A stretch of 64,000 nt of DNA from Apophysomyces variabilis (taxonomy: Eukaryota > Mucoromycota > Mucoromycetes > Mucorales > Mucoraceae): assembly GCA_002749535.1 (NCBI GenBank), contig MZZL01000138.1, positions 124,001-188,000 of the forward strand, read 5' to 3'. Numbering within the stretch: the first letter of the stretch is position 1; the number at the start of each line of letters is the position of its first letter. The position numbers and the translations under genes were made by a program. Under the pieces are notes generated by a model. It had not been told where the DNA came from. It saw only the letters and a program-made list of their open reading frames with translations, and ran no database searches. Of the stretch, positions 46,745 to 58,470 are shown one piece after another.

Positions 46745-47194
46745 CTAAGCGCGGGCACCCACGCCGCACCCCTCCGGGATGAACATAAGCGAAGCTAACA
46801 GATTATTATCCAACAAGTATTTACTGGCTTTCTTTGGGTTGAACTCCGAGAATGGTTTGTGGTGTTTTGAGAAAAGGGCACTTGTCCCGGCGAGATCAAT
46901 GTTCAGGGCAGCATTTTGGTCCCAGCCACGTGAGCCGTACCCTTTCTTCACACTAATGCATTCGGAATTTGTACATAAGACTGTGCCAAAGTTTTTCTTG
47001 ATATCGCCATCCTTTTTTTTGTGAAGGTGGGAGAGAACTTGGTAGCCGTAAGGACACAGTTGAGAAGAACGGAATTCGTTTGTCATCCCCACCGATGTTT
47101 GTTGTAAATGTTGCCCTCTCAATTTCTTCCCACCACGCCGGTAATGTCCTCGGATAGGGGAGCACACTCCTGTTCCGGCCGAGCCAGTCATCAT
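46745..47194 (-). pseudogene. Fanzor-2 C-terminus: zinc ribbon with one cysteine lost
   Basis: Reads GGKKLRGQHLQQTSVGMTNE, then FRSSQLCPYGYQVLSHLHKK, CTNSEC and GSRGWDQNAALNIDLAG. The TnpB/Fanzor zinc ribbon normally has two CX2C pairs; here the second cysteine of the first pair is glycine (CPYG). The aspartate of the RuvC-III motif (DQNAALNI) is kept. Loss of a zinc ligand supports inactivity. Confidence 0.62.
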
Positions 47195-49960
47195 AAGTAA
47201 GATATTGGTCTTCTTTCCCGAACCATTCAGGAAATTGCGTTCATTTGAAGCAATGGTAGCGTATGCTTTCTGCGTGTATATATCTTGAGTGCGTTTTGAC
47301 TTTTTTACTGATTTCTTCTCCGAATAAAATTTCCTTAATATATCTTTGTTATCTTTCGCAATCTATAATCAGATCTAAGTTAGTTGTTTAGTTCAATAGA
47401 ACCGTAAAATACTATCTTGCGATAATTGTGCAAACTGTCGATGTCAACTGCATTTCCGACATTGTTCTTTGACAAATTTCTTTTCGATAGCTTTTACCTT
47501 CTTTCCCTCTTCGGTCGCCTGCGATGCAGAAAGAATTGTCATCGCAGCGTAGCTCCACATGAAGTACTGTTCTTACCCTTTTCCTATACTCCCTTTGTCT
47601 TCCGACGCGTCTTGTAAAGGAAAGGTCATCAATTTGTTTTGCAGTGATTTTGAAGGTCTTTGGTATCTTTTGGAAATCTGACGCGAAGTCATCTTCGGTG
47701 TCGTCATCCTGAGTCTCAAGTGCACTAAATCGGTTATGAAGCTTCAGATGGTAGGCAAAACGTTCAATTGGGAAAGAAACCGATTCCGACATGGTGATAA
47801 CACCGTAATCGGTGCCGAAAAACGTGATTCCTGCACTTGGATCTTCGGTCATTCCTCTGATATTCATTTTTGCATATTTAATATCATTCGCTGTAATTTT
47901 CGTCAGGTCTTTGTCCTTCGATTTCCTTTTCCTTTTGCGTCCTTTGCTTAATTTTTGATTGCTCTTTTCGATCTCTTCGTCAACGATGGCCTGTAAAAGG
48001 GAGACGCTTTGCTTAGCAAGGTTTGTACCAGTAGGCATTTTACCTGGACTGCGAGATACTTGTCGTGTCGGAAATTCTGCAATTTTTTCCGTTCGAGAAG
48101 CAGTTTTTTGTTTTCTTGTTTCCTTTCTTTTTTCAAACCATTCCTGAAAGCAATAGTATCAATGAGATCTTCCGCATTTGATGGTTGGATCGACCGTCTT
48201 TGATAGCGTTGATTTCTTCCGTCAATAAACATATAGTTTCCGTCCTGTCTCAGAGGCTATTTTCCAATTGCTTGACTTTTTCTGTGATTTTAACGATATC
48301 CTTGCCGATGGCTGTAACGGCTTCGCTTTCTTAAGCTTTTGCAAAATCGCTGCTGAAGGCCGTGCATGCTTCTTTTCGCGTTTCTCGTATCGGGATCTTG
48401 CAACTTTTCTGCTTTCCAACACAGTCTCTTGTATGCTCGTAGAACCATATGATGAAATGTTTAGGACATTGTCAAATTTCAGAGCGCGTTTGTGGCATAT
48501 GCGATCTATTCGCTCAAGGTCAAAAAAGGCACCGAGAATGTATTCAGAATTATGGGTGGCGTCGGGACAGGTTGTCATTGTTTTGCCGTTTGGGCCAACG
48601 ACGTCGAACCCGTCCATGTCGTCTCTGGTACAGCATAATACTTCGAAAGTGGTGGTAGGATTTAAACGAGGGAGTATATGGCCGACGGTCGAACAACGGG
48701 GCAAATAGAATGCGTAAATTTTTGTCATCAGTTATCGTACAGACTGCATTTGTGAGCAGCACCAAAGGGACATTCAGCAACGGTTGTCGATCAACAGCAA
48801 AGTCGCCAGTAGGACAAAGAAAAAATGGCTTGATGAAGCTATACACGTCTATGACTACCTCGGCTTCTTTCAGGTTCAACTCGGCAGTGCTAAATTCCTT
48901 TTGTAGCTTCCTCAATGTGAGGTTGTCTATCGAGACGTCTTCCAATGCTAATAACCGCTTTGTTATAACTTGTTAACCTTTGCAGTCTGGAGCGGCTCGT
49001 TTCTTGGGTTATTTTCCTCTTTTTTGAATTCGGCTCTGAAGATGTCGATGCTAGAATAGGGCGCTTTTCACCTGCCTGATGGCTCCGGGATGTTGGCACT
49101 TCCTCTTCCTCCTATGCTTCCTTTTCGTCATCTTTCGTACCTTTCTGATATTCTTCGTCTTTTTCTCCGTTCCTTTCCCATTCTGCATCTTCGTCGTTCA
49201 ATTGGACCTTGTCCATTTCGTCATCTTCTCTTTCCCTAGATGGGTTATTTGCTAGTTCCTTCTGATTGCTCTTTTGTGCAAGTAAGTTTGATCTGGTTGA
49301 TTTTAGGGTAGCGATAATGGCGGACAGCTTCAGTACACGTGGATCGTCCGCAGATACCCGGTTTTCGAGCTTTCTTAGGCGGCGAGTTTGATACTTTATG
49401 CGTCAGTCGAGAGTTGCAACTGACGATTTATTCTCGCACCTAGATTATTATATCCTAGTTAGATCTACATGACACGTAAGGAAAGAGTATACCTACTTTC
49501 ATGTTTGTCTTTTCTTTCCTGCTTCCGCTTCCACAAGTTGTAGTTTTGTCTTTCCCTTTCGGGAGCCAGAGCGAATCGTAATAGCAACAGTATGAGTCCT
49601 TGGGTAATGTAGGGAACCGTGGCGCCATTCCACATGTTTCGACAGGCTGTGGCATATTGCCGCAGAACTTTCTCCTGATTTCTGAATGCCTTTGTTCCAT
49701 TTATCGGCGGCTCCTTGATAGATACCGCGATATCCACGTTTAGCTTTTTCCAATTCGATAACAGTTTTACGGACATCCTCGAGCGGAAGGAGGGAAGCTT
49801 TTTCTTTTCCTTTACGAGTAGGCGATTTTATCTAATTAGCCAATATTTTAAGCAGCCTTGCTTCAAATCCACTGGTGACATATTCAAGACTTGTCGTAGC
49901 ATCCACCTTTTCTCTCGACTGGTGAGGCCGTTGGACCGATTTGTCATGAAGTTTTGCCAT
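46745..49960 (-). mobile_element. Second, divergent Fanzor-type element, decayed
   Basis: Minus-strand pieces in order: about 49776-49460 (IELEKAKRGYRGIYQGAADK), about 49400-49120 (a basic/acidic coiled region with TLKSTRSNLLAQKSNQKELA), 49099-48890, 48945-48550 (DRQPLLNVPLVLLTNAVCTI), 48728-48222, 48038-47412 (ITFFGTDYGVITMSESVSF, a RuvC-I-like site with its aspartate) and 47194-46745 (zinc ribbon and RuvC-III). An in-frame stop near 49110 and frame changes suggest decay, though some breaks may be introns. Its sequence is unrelated at the DNA level to copies A and B, so it is another Fanzor lineage. Confidence 0.62.
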
Positions 49961-51043
49961 TGGAATTTTTGGTAGCATAAAGAGAGGCAGACTGCAAAAA
50001 AAAAAGGGCGATGGGAAGGAAAGGGAAAAAGAGCCTTCTGTGTATATAAAAAAGTAAGAAACGCCAAGAAATAAGCGAAACTCTGATTAATTCTTTTATG
50101 TGATAGATAATTGTTCTACTTGGATATATATGATAGGGTGCGGATAATGCGCCGGTTGGGATGGTTACTAACATATTTTGTAAAATCTGAAGGATTGGTG
50201 ATGATAAGTGGTTCTTCTCGCTTTGCTATTCTGTGTCCACCGGTGCCTCAGTAGCACATAGATAGAATAGAATGTTAATGTGTTAACCAAATCTGAATGA
50301 TAATTACAGCCAATACATTCACTGAAGAGTCTGGAGTGATCAGCAAGACTTACCGCTACTAAAACAAAATGTTGGAGATATATTTTAAAGCATATGAGTC
50401 AGGAAAAAGTAGGTTCGGAAGTTCAAAGGAAGTAGAGAAATCCTCCAACCAAGCATACAAATTTCATACACGAGTTGGTAGACACGACCACCTTTCTGTT
50501 CTTATAGTGCCGCTCACTTGAATGCACCATAACTTAATAAGAGCATACCAGTTTATTCTCATGTTTATCTTAGAACTTGGCAAGATTTGGACTACTTACA
50601 TTGGGGATTCTTCTTTCTAGTTGGCGCAAAGGCGAAGGTTGCCGAAGAGAAGACGAAAGATGTGGTTCACACCCAACCAAGCTTCTTCCATCGTTTCTTC
50701 TGACATCTCCCCTCCCGCCCCAAAAAAAGTCGATTGTAGTGCGTCTTTCAAGATATGAGTTGAGATGGATGAAAGAGTTTTTCATTTTATATTTTTTTTC
50801 TACGAATAAAGCGCAGTTTTGGGGGATTGTACCACATCTGGAGTTGGAGCGGAGGCAACCAGACTTAGCGTAGGAACGAACGTTAAGGTATCATATCCGC
50901 TGGCGCAAAAGCACTTTTTGGCTGACGCAAATTACCTTGCAAGAACCAGTAAATTGTTTGTTTGATGTTCTAAACTCCGGTCTCAGCATGCTTTTGTTAA
51001 TAAGTGCACCGTTCCAAACGTCCTTTTTTCCATTTCGAAATCA
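49961..51043. other. Intergenic
   Basis: Upstream of the reductase-acyltransferase gene. Around 50575-50600 the bases on the minus strand share AGTCCAAATCTTGC with the Fanzor A/B left end. No gene supported. Confidence 0.4.
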
Positions 51044-54000
51044 ATGGAGCATGAGACCCCAACACATGATTCGACCTACTACAAAGGCAAAACTGTACTG
51101 TTAACAGGGGCAACGGGAATCATAGGCAGAGCTGTATTATGGAAGTTGATAAAAGCACACGGCCACGAACTGGATAAGATATACGTGCTGCTTCGAGTTG
51201 GTGGACATAGCAAAGGCACAGGCGGAGCACATTTCCGATTGATGAATGAAATACTGAATACAAAGGTTTGTCTTATTCTGCACTTCAATAAGCTTGTTTG
51301 CGGATCCAGGATGTTTACAGTAAACAAAAAAAAACAGCCATTTCAGGCGTTGGCAAGAAATCAGGGACAAGGGACAATGGATAAATTAACTGCGATTCCA
51401 GTTGATCTCTCTTCGCCCGATATTGGCCTTTCTACAGACGATCGGGCTCGTGTCAGAGATAGTCATGTCATTATTCATTGTGCAGGTGCGTCTGAGTATG
51501 AGTCGACGTTCAATTGGAGTCTAGAGGTGAGAAGCGGGAAAATTGGCCATCATTAAGTTATTTCCGGTTATTATCAATTAGATCAATGTTCTGGCAACCT
51601 TACGCGTGATGGACCTTGCTGACGAATGCCCCGAACTGCGTAGGTTATACTGATGTTGACTTAGCTACAGTTTTTGCTTTTGTATAACACTTAATTAGAT
51701 GCCTTTGTACACATGTCATCCACGCATCATCTTTTTCCCGAAGAGGATGAACCGATTCTAGAGCAAATATACGACTTGGGCATAGGCAATCCGGATGATG
51801 TGCTTAAAGAGTTGGTCACTATGGATGATCAAGGTATAACGTACTTATTCAGCGAAACGTCAATCCCTCTAATACGCAATAGAAAGAGTGACTGTTATGA
51901 AACGCATTACGCAGCGTTATCCAACAACGCAACTTTTTACGAAAGCACTTGCTGAGCATCTTATTTTGCGGCGTATTGAGTTAAGAAGAAACCAGAAGCA
52001 GCATGATACGAAAAAGCAATGGGCCATCGCTATCATTCGATCTAGCCGAATAGGGCCTAGTTTACATGAGCCATATCCAGGATGGGTAAGGAATCTTGAT
52101 GGGACCAGAAAGCGAGGTTAAAGTGAAGCTGATAAGATATAAGATGTGTGGACAAGCCGGCGTGAATGCGTGGATCGCACTTCATGGACGAGGCATACCA
52201 GTAGTTCACCCAGACCAAGGGCAGCGTCGGGTGGACGTTGTACCTGTAGATCTTCTTGCTCGCTTCGTGGTTGGTTGTATTTCGGCTTTGAAATCTCCTG
52301 GTACGGATATGATGCTTCCCTATGCAGATGCGATCAGTCGCACTATCCTCCCTCTTCCACATCAAAATAATTCATTTAATTCTGATGATGATGATACTAT
52401 CTCGGCAGACAATTCGCATCCCAATATCCAGTTCTTTCCGTACATTTTTCACGTCACTTCCACGAGGATCCCCACAATAACATGGCGACAAGCTTATGCT
52501 GTCATTCAGGAATATTGGCTCCGCACAAATCACATACAACTGTTACGCGCAGAAGATTACTTTGCATCGAGTAAGGCGCTGTCAAAAGCACGATTTTTTA
52601 TACGTTATTATTTACAATCCTCCGACAAACCAAATCAGCCGGATGAACCTCATGTCGATGCGAAGTGGATGGATCTTGCTTCCAAGATCCTCAGTTGCAA
52701 CGAACAATTAATGCGATCGGATCTCACATATGACCAGAAGATGTTCGATGCTTTGACAAATACTTGGAAGGAGAATACAGATATATCACTTGCCTCGTTC
52801 AAGGATATAGATTGGGAAAACTATTTTATGCAAAGCTGTTTTGGAGTGCACATTCATACGATGACACAGGAGATGGGACTTCGTACACTACGACTTCCAG
52901 TTGGTTGGGATTGCGCGTTGTATACGAAGATGTACCACAGTATACTCGATAAACCAATAGAAAGCGTTGTGTACACTGCTGACGATGTACATAAACGTAT
53001 AAACACTATGAGCGAATTATTGTCAACATGTTTACAGAAACCTACAAGGTTTATGGACCAACCCGTACGGAAAGATAAATGGGTGGAAAGTCTGAATGAC
53101 ACGTTGGAGGATTGGTGTATTCAAAACGCTGCAAATCCTTCGTTAAAGGACAGTCAGGTTGTAGGGCAATGGAAAGAACGAATGGACGACAACAACGAAG
53201 TGACCAAAGTTATTGTTCTTAACGACCATAGAGTAGGCAGGGCGATCCAGCTGGTTAGCATCTTTATTTCTCCTGAATATGGGATTAAACTATCAATAGG
53301 TTTCTGAACGTTCAGGCATAGATAAAGATAAGGTCGTTGGAGAAGCACTCAAGATCCTCGTACGAATGCTGGAACGCACGCAGCTGTCTTATGTTTGGTT
53401 CACAGGTTCTTTTCTCAAGACTTTTCTTCAAAGCATGTTTAGCGATATTCGTGTTCAAAAGAAAACTCTTGAAAAAGTGAGCGTTCCTAATGAATATCCC
53501 TATTACTAAACGTGACGGTAGGTACGGGACCAAATTAGAGGAAAGCGTGTTGTGTATGTTCCTTTTTCCAAAACTCTCATGGACCCTTTAATTGTTTGGT
53601 ATCTTGCTATTCGATATCAGTTGCCTGTTCCAACTATGATGCTTGATGAAGGTACCGAAATTTGTTTTGGATGAAAGGAGCGCTGAGAAAAGTTTGCTGT
53701 TGCAGCTCTGGCTATGCTTGGCCCTTTTTCTGATCTGCTTAGACTTGGGGGCACAGCCTTTGTGAAACGTGACCCAAACAAGCGATCGGCACTGGCTAGT
53801 TCCATTACAGCAGCCTATATGCAAGTCTTGCTGCGCGAACACGGTGCACTGCTACTGTTATTGGAATTAGCCAGATCACGAACGGGGATTTTTCAGAAAC
53901 TTGGGGACGATGGTTTATTAGAAATGGCCATAGAAGCTATACTAGAGAAGAACCAGAGTATGTCTCCAATCGATGCAAGCTTCAAGGACACGCCTAGACT

Positions 54001-55818
54001 ACAAGACCTTGTCTTTATCCCTATCCACATAACATACGAACATGTTCCTGATCTTCCTTTACTGGTCGATCAAGATTTGAACTATCGCCCAATCGCCACG
54101 GCAAAAAGGCATACGCATGTTGCACGAACACCGTCATTGAGTCGCCCTAGTGAAGCCAAGGCGGCACGAGGTCATAGGACGCACAAAGATGCATTATTGC
54201 GTAGCAAAAGCAACGGCCGCCTTCTGGTTGGTATAGGTGATTTGATCAGCCTGGAATCATTTGTGAACAAGAGGTAAACAAACATAATAGTTACAACGAT
54301 TGACATTGACATGATAAAGAGAGGAGACTGTGCCTGCTGTGTCCAAAGAACTCGCTCAGACTATCCGACAAAAACAGAAAGATGCGCTTCTCATGAGTCC
54401 TATATCCCTTGTCTCCAGTATCCTTCTCTATAGCCGCGTCGAGGAGGGTGGGATCGAACTGGGTAAGTTATGATGTGATGTAATGCTATTCACGCTGAAT
54501 GGGAATGCTTAGACCGTGTCTGCGAGCAATTGGCATGGCTGTTCCAAGATATTCATGCACGCGGGCTTTACGTAGACCGCGAAGGTAAGTGGTTCTATTG
54601 TACATAGTGCATGCTCTAACAAGGATTAGAATCGGAGGATAACGCAACCATTGTGGTCTATTGCATTGAACTACTGAACAAGGCGCATAAGAACGTAATT
54701 GCTGAAACGAAGGCCAATCATACGACGTTCCGGATCGGTAGCCGTGCTGAAAGCGTGCTGCAATTGGCTTATCATGCAAGCCAGGCAAGTGCTAAGCATA
54801 CGCGATAAAAAACACGAACGACCTTAACGTTTGGAACATTTGTAGATACGAGACGTGTTTCTGATGGATTCCTTGTTCAGTGTGGTCTATTTATCCTTTG
54901 AAAAGACGGTGATAACCCGAGCTGAGCTATTAGAGCGTTTTGGATTCTTGGCTGAACTATTTCAGCAGCATGGCACAGCCTCATGGGATAAGGAATCGGT
55001 AATGGTGGAGAAGAAAGCTTTTCTACTCAAGTAGACTAACAAAAACCGATTCCAATTGCAGACATTCGAAGAGCTTTGTCATAAATACAAGGAGCTTGGG
55101 TTTCTGGCTGACGATGAGGGAGGGCTGGTACGACGTGTAGTAAAGCCCTCGGAAAAACTTACACGCCTTTCGGTCTTGGCATCCTTTGTTTACCCCGTCA
55201 TTGACGTTGTTTGGGTGAATGTATGCGCATTATCAGTTCTTGGCGAAGTCAAAGGTTTGCCATGCTCGTTGCTTCCAACAGTATCACAATGGATAGGTGC
55301 TCATCTTATCAGTGGACGTCGTACGATATATTACGAGATCCTTTCAGCAGAATACAGTTATTGGGCACTTGAAAGCTTAATGCAGATCGGTTTGTTAACT
55401 AAACGAGCTGTCAAGGAAGAGCTGTCACCGGACACCCAGATGCTACTGCAGACACTTGGATTATCCACTAATGACGATTTGATCCGATTAAACAAGCTCG
55501 AGGTAAACATGTTTAGTCGTTGCCAAGCTAAACTCTTATTTATTTTTGGATGATTCGGTCGTACAAAAGGAGCGAAACACGAAGGATGATCCGATAGCGG
55601 AAGTTTGTCGCCGAATTGAAGCCGTCCGGATTAAAATGCATGGCCATGACGACCAAGTCTATGATAAGAGCCTTTGGCAAATGAAGAACCTTATCAAGAC
55701 AAATCCATCGCTTGCGATAAAGCATGGTGCCCATTTATCGAAAGAAGAGGATGGCATGATTCAGCTTGCATGGTCACTTCTTCAAACCATGTCTACCACC
55801 TTTGACTGTGTTACATGA
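51044..55818 (+). CDS. Fatty acyl-CoA reductase / glycerone-phosphate acyltransferase fusion (FARAT-like)
   Basis: Fifteen exons from 51044 to 55818 give 1337 residues with an in-frame sum. Residues 1-330 form a Rossmann reductase domain (TGATGIIG at 21-28; HCAGASEYEST; AFVHMSST). A FAR C-terminal domain follows (EYWLRTNHIQLLRAEDYFAS). From about residue 700 there is a PlsB/GNPAT-type acyltransferase: VVYVPFSKTLMDPLIVWYL, RLGGTAFVKRDP, ELARSRTG, then VFIPIHITYEHV. Such a fusion is known as FARAT in Dictyostelium ether-lipid synthesis. Two positions differ from active families: the reductase YxxxK site reads QLFTK (Gln for Tyr), and the acyltransferase HX4D site reads SKTLMD (Ser717 for His; Asp722 kept). 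The intron after 54784 is GC-AG. The intron at 52117-52156 would be only 40 bases and is the weakest junction. No C-terminal SKL-type signal. Confidence 0.85.
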
Positions 55819-55972
55819 TCGACGAAAAAGTCACAAGGGTGTTTCGCCGTCGATCACTTATGCAGTTTATATGGAAATAGGTTCACCATATCCAGCACCG
55901 CGAAAAAAGAAGAATACTTTGAAAACGATGTATAGAAAGTACTCTTTACATAGAATAACCAGATTACGAGAC

Positions 55973-56015
55973 GCACACACACACACACACACGTACATAT
56001 ACATATATATATAAG
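55973..56015. repeat. AC/TA microsatellite
   Basis: About 20 bases of CA dinucleotides followed by ATATAC/TATATA. Confidence 0.85.
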
Positions 56016-56315
56016 CGTATTGGATATTATTAGTTTTGTGCCAAGATATCTTCGATAGTTGGAAAGTCTTTGTGGTACAAGTCCTTTGTTTTGTAATAGC
56101 GTTCGTTTCAGTGACATATCTTAGCAGTGAGTTACGTTCTGGTCAACCAATGAGTCTGAGGGAGCCAAGGATGATAATGTTCTCGTGTCGGGATGACAAA
56201 CCAATGGGAGATTTTTCTCAGTTGTTTGGGAGCATCGCACTAACCATTGTTCGCCGTGGTCTTACTTTAATACTTACCCATCTCCTCTTTTTCTTGTCTC
56301 ATCCTCTCTTCCTCT

Positions 56316-56337
56316 CTTTCTCTCTCTCTCTCTCTTT
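56316..56337. repeat. CT-rich run
   Basis: Pyrimidine CT repeats ending in a T run, about 30 bases upstream of the ATG at 56365. Confidence 0.7.
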
Positions 56338-56364
56338 TTTTATAAGCTTCATAGCCTTACTAAC

Positions 56365-57914
56365 ATGGGGTCCATTCGAAGTTTTTCACATATACTGTTG
56401 GCACTACTATGCATCACGGCGGTCTGCTTTTTACTAGTAGTGACTGGACCATGGAACAAACAAACCCTTCGGTTGGCAGATGATAAAGCAAAAGAAAAAA
56501 TAGAACCATTACCATTACAACAACAACATCAGCAACAACAACAACAAGAAGCATTTTCCACAGAGATTTGTTACAATGAAATTGTTTATCGTAATACCGA
56601 TCCATATCACAACGGAGCACATCTTAAGTTCTGGCAGCATTTAAGCTCGACAGCCGCTATTGCGTATCGCCGAGAATGGCAAGCGTTTATGAAGCAACAA
56701 AGACAGCCCAAAGGACGACAGCCAAAAGGGCACGGTATTGTCCTTGTCGCAGGCAATCACGATACGTTTGCACGTGCATTAACAACCATCAAAGTTTTAC
56801 GGCATTATCAATGCAATTTACCCATTGAAATCTGGCATCTTCCCGACGAACAGCCTTCCGCAGCCTTCAAAGAAGAACTGGATAAACTGGGTGCTCTCCC
56901 TCGCGATCTCGCCAAGGGCTCCATACGACCGGTACAACAACGACGACCAGATGCTGTTAAACAGTTGGGTTTACTCTTTTGCATTCTTCATTGTTTTAAC
57001 TGACCAAAAAAAACAAATAATATCTTTTAAGGTTTCAAATCAAGGCTGCGGCTATTCTGAACGCTGGATTCAACCATGTTATATATCTTGATTCAGATAA
57101 TATTCCCACCCGAGACCCGTCATTCTTATTCGATACTCCCGAATACCAATCAACAGGTGCCATTTTCTGGCCAGACTTTTGGTAATACATAACCCCGTAT
57201 ACTGACCAAGAGAAAGAGAAAAAAGAAGAAGAAAAGATTTAATGTGCATTTCTTTTGAAATATACACAAACAGGAAAACGCACGGGGACAACAAAATATT
57301 TGAGGTATTAAACATCGAATGCCAAGATGAATGGGAACAAGAGGTTAGTGCTAAAAACGAGCAAAAATTGTAACATGATGTCTTACACAAACAAATCGCC
57401 TTTTTGTTTTAGTCTGGTCAAATGGTCATTGATAAGCAACGATCATGGGGGCCTCTTCAATTGGCCTGGTACATGCAGCGCCATAGTGAAGTTTATTTCC
57501 AATTCCTCAATGGAGACAAGGATACGTTTAAGTACGCTTGGAAGGTTTGTGGAAAAAGAAACAAAAACGGAGAAAGCTATATGAAGATTGACATGGTGAC
57601 TAAAAAAAAAAAAAAAAAAAAAAAAAAACACTGGGACAGCCCTACCCGAAAAAAANNNNNNNNNNNNNNNNNNNNNNNNNNNNNNNNNNNNNNNNNNNNN
57701 NNNNNNNNNNNNNNNNNNNNNNNNNNNNNNNNNNNNNNNNNNNNNNNNNNNNNNNNNNNNNNNNNNNNNNNNNNNNNNNNNNNNNNNNNNNNNNNNNNNN
57801 NNNNNNNNNNNNNNNNNNNNNNNNNNNNNNNNNNNNNNNNNNNNNNNNNNNNNNNNNNNNNNNNNNNNNNNNNNNNNNNNNNNNNNNNNNNNNNNNNNNN
57901 NNNNNNNNNNNNNN

Positions 57915-57946
<32 letters not shown>

Positions 57947-58334
57947 TCTGGGACAGCCTTACCATATGGTGCCAACGTTTTTAGGTATGGCCGGTGTGAT
58001 GAGAGACCGGTTTTGCGGTCACACCATGGTCCAATACTTCAACAATCAACCTTTGTTTATCCATGCCAATCTCATGAAGATTACGGATAGACTGAGTATG
58101 ATAGTGGAGGATGGCCAGGAGAAACCATGGCAATTGCTAAAACGTTATAGTATCAACCATGACACGACCTGGCTTTTACCAGAATTTCATGTGTCAGGTG
58201 GTCAACCTTGCATGGATATCCGGAGTGACAATGGCGAACCGGAAGCAGTGACGGTCCCATTCGATGATATTGTACCAGGTTTCCAACGTACCTACTTTGA
58301 ACTCGGAGGTGTTGGTGGCGAAACAAGAAACTGA
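56365..58334 (+). CDS. MNN-type alpha-mannosyltransferase, type II membrane protein
   Basis: Exons 56365-56963, 57032-57181, 57274-57343, 57413-57544 and 57945-58334 sum to 446 residues, so the N run (57656-57914) lies wholly in intron 4. The N-terminus MGSIRSFSHILLALLCITAV is a short cytosolic tail plus signal anchor, followed by a glutamine-rich stem. The catalytic part shows GIVLVAGNHDTFARALTTIK, FQIKAAAILNAGFNHVIYLD with the DSD (DXD) site, GAIFWPDFW, and FLGMAGVMRDRFCGHTMVQY. This fits the Mnn2/Mnn5/Mnn1-related family of Golgi mannosyltransferases acting on N-glycans and cell-wall mannoproteins. The exact linkage cannot be told. Confidence 0.85.
57602..57943. other. Poly-A intron with assembly gap
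   Basis: 27 A at 57602-57628 and 29 A at 57915-57943 flank 259 N. The bases left of the gap (CTGGGACAGCC) repeat the first exon bases right of it (57948 onward). The gap is probably a failed homopolymer, not 259 real bases. Confidence 0.75.
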
Positions 58335-58470
58335 AGGAAAAAACGGACTTGTACATAGAATATATAATATATAATATGGGAAATTTTATTTTTTGTGGTA
58401 TAAGGTTGATAAAGAAAAAGAAGACAAAAAAGGGGCGGGGGAATGAAAAAGTTATGACAAAGACAGATTT

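Larger units (their letters stand above)
55819..56364. other. Intergenic with simple repeats
   Basis: Contains an AC/TA microsatellite at about 55973-56015 and a CT run at about 56316-56337 just before the mannosyltransferase start. No gene supported. Confidence 0.5.

Noticed and set aside
57422..58090. 222-codon open frame running through the N gap
   Set aside because: Its middle is undefined bases and its ends are intron and an out-of-frame reading of the mannosyltransferase exons.
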